5,693 nucleotides of DNA from an uncultured Verrucomicrobiota bacterium (GTDB lineage: Bacteria > Verrucomicrobiota > Kiritimatiellia > RFP12 > UBA1067), in assembly GCA_946631345.1 (NCBI GenBank), contig CAMPAA010000199.1, positions 1-5,693 of the forward strand. The letters run 5' to 3'. Under the pieces are notes generated by a model. It made no database searches, had not been told where the DNA came from, and saw nothing but the letters and a program-made list of their open reading frames with translations. The translations under genes and the position numbers were made by a program. Positions 5,501-5,693 of the stretch are shown piece by piece. Position 1 is the first letter of the stretch. Each line of letters begins with the position of its first letter.

Positions 5501-5693
5501 AGCTGGAAGAAGGCAGGGTTGTGCTGGACGCCGAGGAGCTGCGCATCAAGATCAGTGTCGCCCCGCAGATTCAGTCGCTGGAGCAGTGCCGCCGGATGTT
5601 CGGCGATGCGGTGACCGTCAGGACCTCCGGCACTTGCCCCTCCGGCGCGTCCGTGCCGATCTCTGGCGACGCCGAACTTGTCAGCTCGTCCGG
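2386..5693 (+). CDS. Very large exported/surface protein with calcium-binding (TSP3-like) repeats and duplicated beta modules, 3'-truncated
   Basis: One frame stays open from the TGA at 2365 to the window end, giving 1,102 residues and no stop. Layout by residue: two hydrophobic segments (about 7-31 and 47-61); a small beta-rich domain (about 94-178); four DxDGDGxxDxxE repeats (181-261); beta module A (268-465); four more repeats (476-561); beta module B (568-765); five repeats (776-877); and an unrecognised beta-rich region (about 896-1102). The acidic 12-residue repeats match the calcium-binding loops of thrombospondin type 3 / dockerin-like proteins, which fold on binding Ca2+ outside the cell. 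The modules resemble the bacterial 'LPF...NGL...WDDL' beta-sandwich of secreted proteins. No enzyme active site was seen. A structural, adhesive or carbohydrate-contacting surface role is plausible but inferred. The gene has its own promoter and ribosome site and is not evidently linked to the upstream phosphate-ester genes. Third-position GC is very high at the N-terminus and clearly lower in the modules. Name and precise function are unknown to me. Confidence 0.85.
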   Translation, partial: MEHALTALQSASALAFAALLSAAVASFLSVRLCGCVSSSVMRRLKRPALAVLAALAAVATIEAQKRTVGGGAMLRSPSASAASVSVGVADPPPFAVTGLCFTAVSPSETSVLVTAAWPTDMAAPPMLSVYARHDLDAGEWMWIADAPVPDGACAVDIDVPRALLPEGGGSRAFFAAGTHDDADGDGVPDADEVLLHGTDPRTPDTDGDGLNDGQEISSGIGTDPLLYDTDGDGIPDGEEVAAGTNPCSSDSDGDGLSDREELGGWEYCDLGLPVFDVSGGTNLLVSSKSYASGVFAVPLPFDVMCAGVLHTNLTVCINGLVGLVSTLSSQTFSAGAVNYNLSSYSISQYHTAVAAYWDDLYAAKDGGAQIAVADVTTNGQRYCVVEYSRIQLYSLRTNPLERGTFQIVIPHAETNVVYVHYIDMSPAFDGSSATIGAQLPKRLRNFAVAHNTAGSVTNGMVLAYRFGTGTSPIALDSDGDGLNDCDELSLGTCPWMPDTDGDGLLDGWEALHGLDPLSASGDDGPDGDPDGDSLRNLKEQEYETGPVLSDTDGDGLSDAEETGSISSCDGLPWLQFDSCTNLTQALMDSGNRCATCALPFPMRVQNETVTNVTLSYNGLLMLNRAGTSNGGMSSSHMSFAAPIRRNAFLMAPYLTYFRFCTNVQDRATSVCLGTATHNGATYLLAEWKHMYYSLYAASTNSISFQLAIPADDADRAHAAYADVIGNGMDGRSASIGMQTFNGEHLNSYCDNDAGKVRNGDRLRFLFGANTDPLKPDSDLDGLMDGVEAAFGTDPTQPDTDGDGMDDGWEVAYGFDPVTHNGATERTDDDGDADPDGDGLTNAEECDWGTDPRGGDGDGDGVADGFDTDGDGVGDGAEAAQSSDPADSADLGRPGSRVRIALYFGDHSESHSEKYRLELVPVHAQGDAEPPPMRSWVNSRYGACETKEAMLKPGWDYEVRLFHAGTAQGYADSPRPDYDYTLRIANAILPSNVVLKDSDGLFGVDDSSETFAADGKVATISVHAVTGVALCKPDGSSWAELEEGRVVLDAEELRIKISVAPQIQSLEQCRRMFGDAVTVRTSGTCPSGASVPISGDAELVSSS
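2665..2919 (+). other. Small beta-rich domain before the first repeat cluster of the large protein
   Basis: Residues about 94-178 show alternating hydrophobic and polar residues typical of beta strands (for example SVLVTAAWP, MLSVYARHDL, EWMWIADAPVP, AVDIDVP, SRAFFAAG), leading directly into the first calcium repeat. The size and strand pattern suit a fibronectin-III-like or similar sandwich, but there is no motif that names the family. The residue limits are approximate. Confidence 0.35.
2926..3168 (+). repeat. Calcium-binding repeat cluster 1 (four DxDGDGxxDxxE units)
   Basis: Four acidic 12-residue loops begin at residues 181, 204, 228 and 250 of the large protein, spaced 22-24 residues. 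Examples are DTDGDGLNDGQE (204-215) and DSDGDGLSDREE (250-261). Between them are GTDP or GTNP turns. Asp at positions 1, 3, 5 and 9 and Glu at 12 are present in all four, so each loop could bind Ca2+ as in TSP3 / dockerin-type repeats. The last two units align with the last two units of cluster 2 at an offset of exactly 300 residues. Confidence 0.85.
3187..3780 (+). other. Beta module A (LPF...NGL...YWDDL type) of the large protein
   Basis: Residues about 268-465. Landmarks in order: C268-D269 and TNL soon after, LPF (299-301), TNLTVCINGL (311-320), AAYWDDLY (354-361), RYCVVEYSRIQ (381-391), TFQIVI (404-409), a Tyr/Val-rich strand (416-421), and DGSSATIGAQ (429-438). This order matches a recurrent beta-sandwich in secreted bacterial proteins in which an LPF/NGL start is followed by APFWDDL, a strand ending near W or Y, and a late GxQ. 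I know it as a nidogen-like arrangement; ligand unknown. This copy keeps the WDDL core. Confidence 0.5.
3811..4068 (+). repeat. Calcium-binding repeat cluster 2 (four units, one degenerate)
   Basis: Units begin at residues 476, 498, 528 and 550 of the large protein. The first, second and fourth are canonical, for example DTDGDGLSDAEE (550-561). The third (DPDGDSLRNLKE, 528-539) has Ser for Gly at position 6 and Asn for Asp at position 9. After the second unit comes DGWEALHGLDP (506-516), a motif repeated in cluster 3. C485 and C493 fall in or beside the first unit. Confidence 0.85.
4087..4680 (+). other. Beta module B, diverged second copy of module A
   Basis: Residues about 568-765. The same landmarks appear in the same order as in module A, about 300 residues later: C568-D569, TNL (580-582), LPF (598-600), TNVTLSYNGL (610-619), APYLTYF (651-657) in place of AAYWDDLY, TYLLAEWKHM (681-690), SFQLAI (703-708), and DGRSASIGMQ (729-738). 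The WDDL core is replaced by YLTY, so any binding role of those acidic residues is probably lost. The module holds seven Cys (568, 579, 593, 596, 660, 671, 749), suggesting disulfides in an oxidising compartment. Confidence 0.5.
4711..5016 (+). repeat. Calcium-binding repeat cluster 3 (five units, two nearly back to back)
   Basis: Units begin at residues 776, 798, 833, 855 and 866 of the large protein. The first two sit exactly 300 residues after the first two of cluster 2, including DGWEVAYGFDP (806-816), the counterpart of 506-516. The third (833-844) has Asn at position 9. The fourth (855-865) lacks the terminal Glu and runs directly into the fifth (866-877), leaving an unusually dense Asp/Gly stretch. 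This makes the tail of the cluster more compact than the 22-24 residue spacing elsewhere. Confidence 0.85.
5071..5693 (+). other. Unrecognised beta-rich C-terminal region of the large protein, cut by the window end
   Basis: Residues about 896-1102. It opens with VRIALYFGDHSESHSEKYRL (896-915), then SRYGACETKEAMLKPGWDYE, VRLFHAGT (959-965 region), and DYDYTLRI (976-983). A second part follows, with KDSDGLFGVDD (995-1005), ATISVHAVTGVALCKPDGSS and LRIKISVAP (1052-1060). Alternating strands and an 'L-x-PG-x-x-Y-x-V' pattern hint at a beta-sandwich of the kind seen in pre-peptidase C-terminal domains, but I cannot assign a family. The DSDG at 996-999 looks like a stray acidic loop. It may be one domain or two. 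Confidence 0.4.

Overview
The window is high-GC bacterial DNA with all genes on the + strand, tightly packed. It holds the 3' part of a glycerophosphodiester phosphodiesterase (GDPD) gene, a complete gene for a 12-helix organophosphate transporter of the OPA (GlpT/UhpC/UhpT) family, a 179-bp intergenic region, and the first 1,102 codons of a very large exported or surface protein that is still open at the window end. No RNA gene, IS element, CRISPR array or credible minus-strand gene was seen. The style of the large protein (DxDGDGxxDxxE calcium-binding repeats, 'DGWE..xGxDP' motifs, WDDL-type beta domains, many Cys) and the TTG start with a strong GGAGG site resemble the PVC group (Verrucomicrobiota/Kiritimatiellota). 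This taxonomic guess is inference only.

Region 1 (1-2206): the GDPD gene and the transporter gene overlap by one base (TGATG, 846-850) and must form one transcriptional unit. A coherent reading is salvage of phospholipid head-group esters. GDPD releases sn-glycerol-3-phosphate (G3P) from glycerophosphodiesters, and the OPA carrier exchanges an organophosphate such as G3P for inorganic phosphate. This echoes the glpT-glpQ pairing of enterobacteria. The transporter keeps the two substrate-site arginines (R35, R279) and the central His (H167) of the family, but its sequence is as close to UhpC as to GlpT, so the substrate is not settled.

Region 2 (2207-2385): a nested GC hairpin with a GAAA loop follows the transporter stop. 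Downstream is a second inverted repeat, then a good sigma70-like promoter (TTGCGG, 17 bp, TACAAT), a short leader and a GGAGGG ribosome site placed for a TTG start at 2386.

Region 3 (2386-5693): the large protein has, in order, two hydrophobic N-terminal segments, a short beta-rich domain, calcium-binding repeat cluster 1, beta module A, cluster 2, beta module B, cluster 3, and an unrecognised beta-rich C-terminal region that runs out of the window. Comparing the translation with itself shows that the 'repeat cluster + beta module' block is duplicated with a period of about 300 residues (about 900 bp). Module B has lost the WDDL core and gained cysteines. This hidden, diverged duplication and the unassigned C-terminal region are the most interesting parts of the window.
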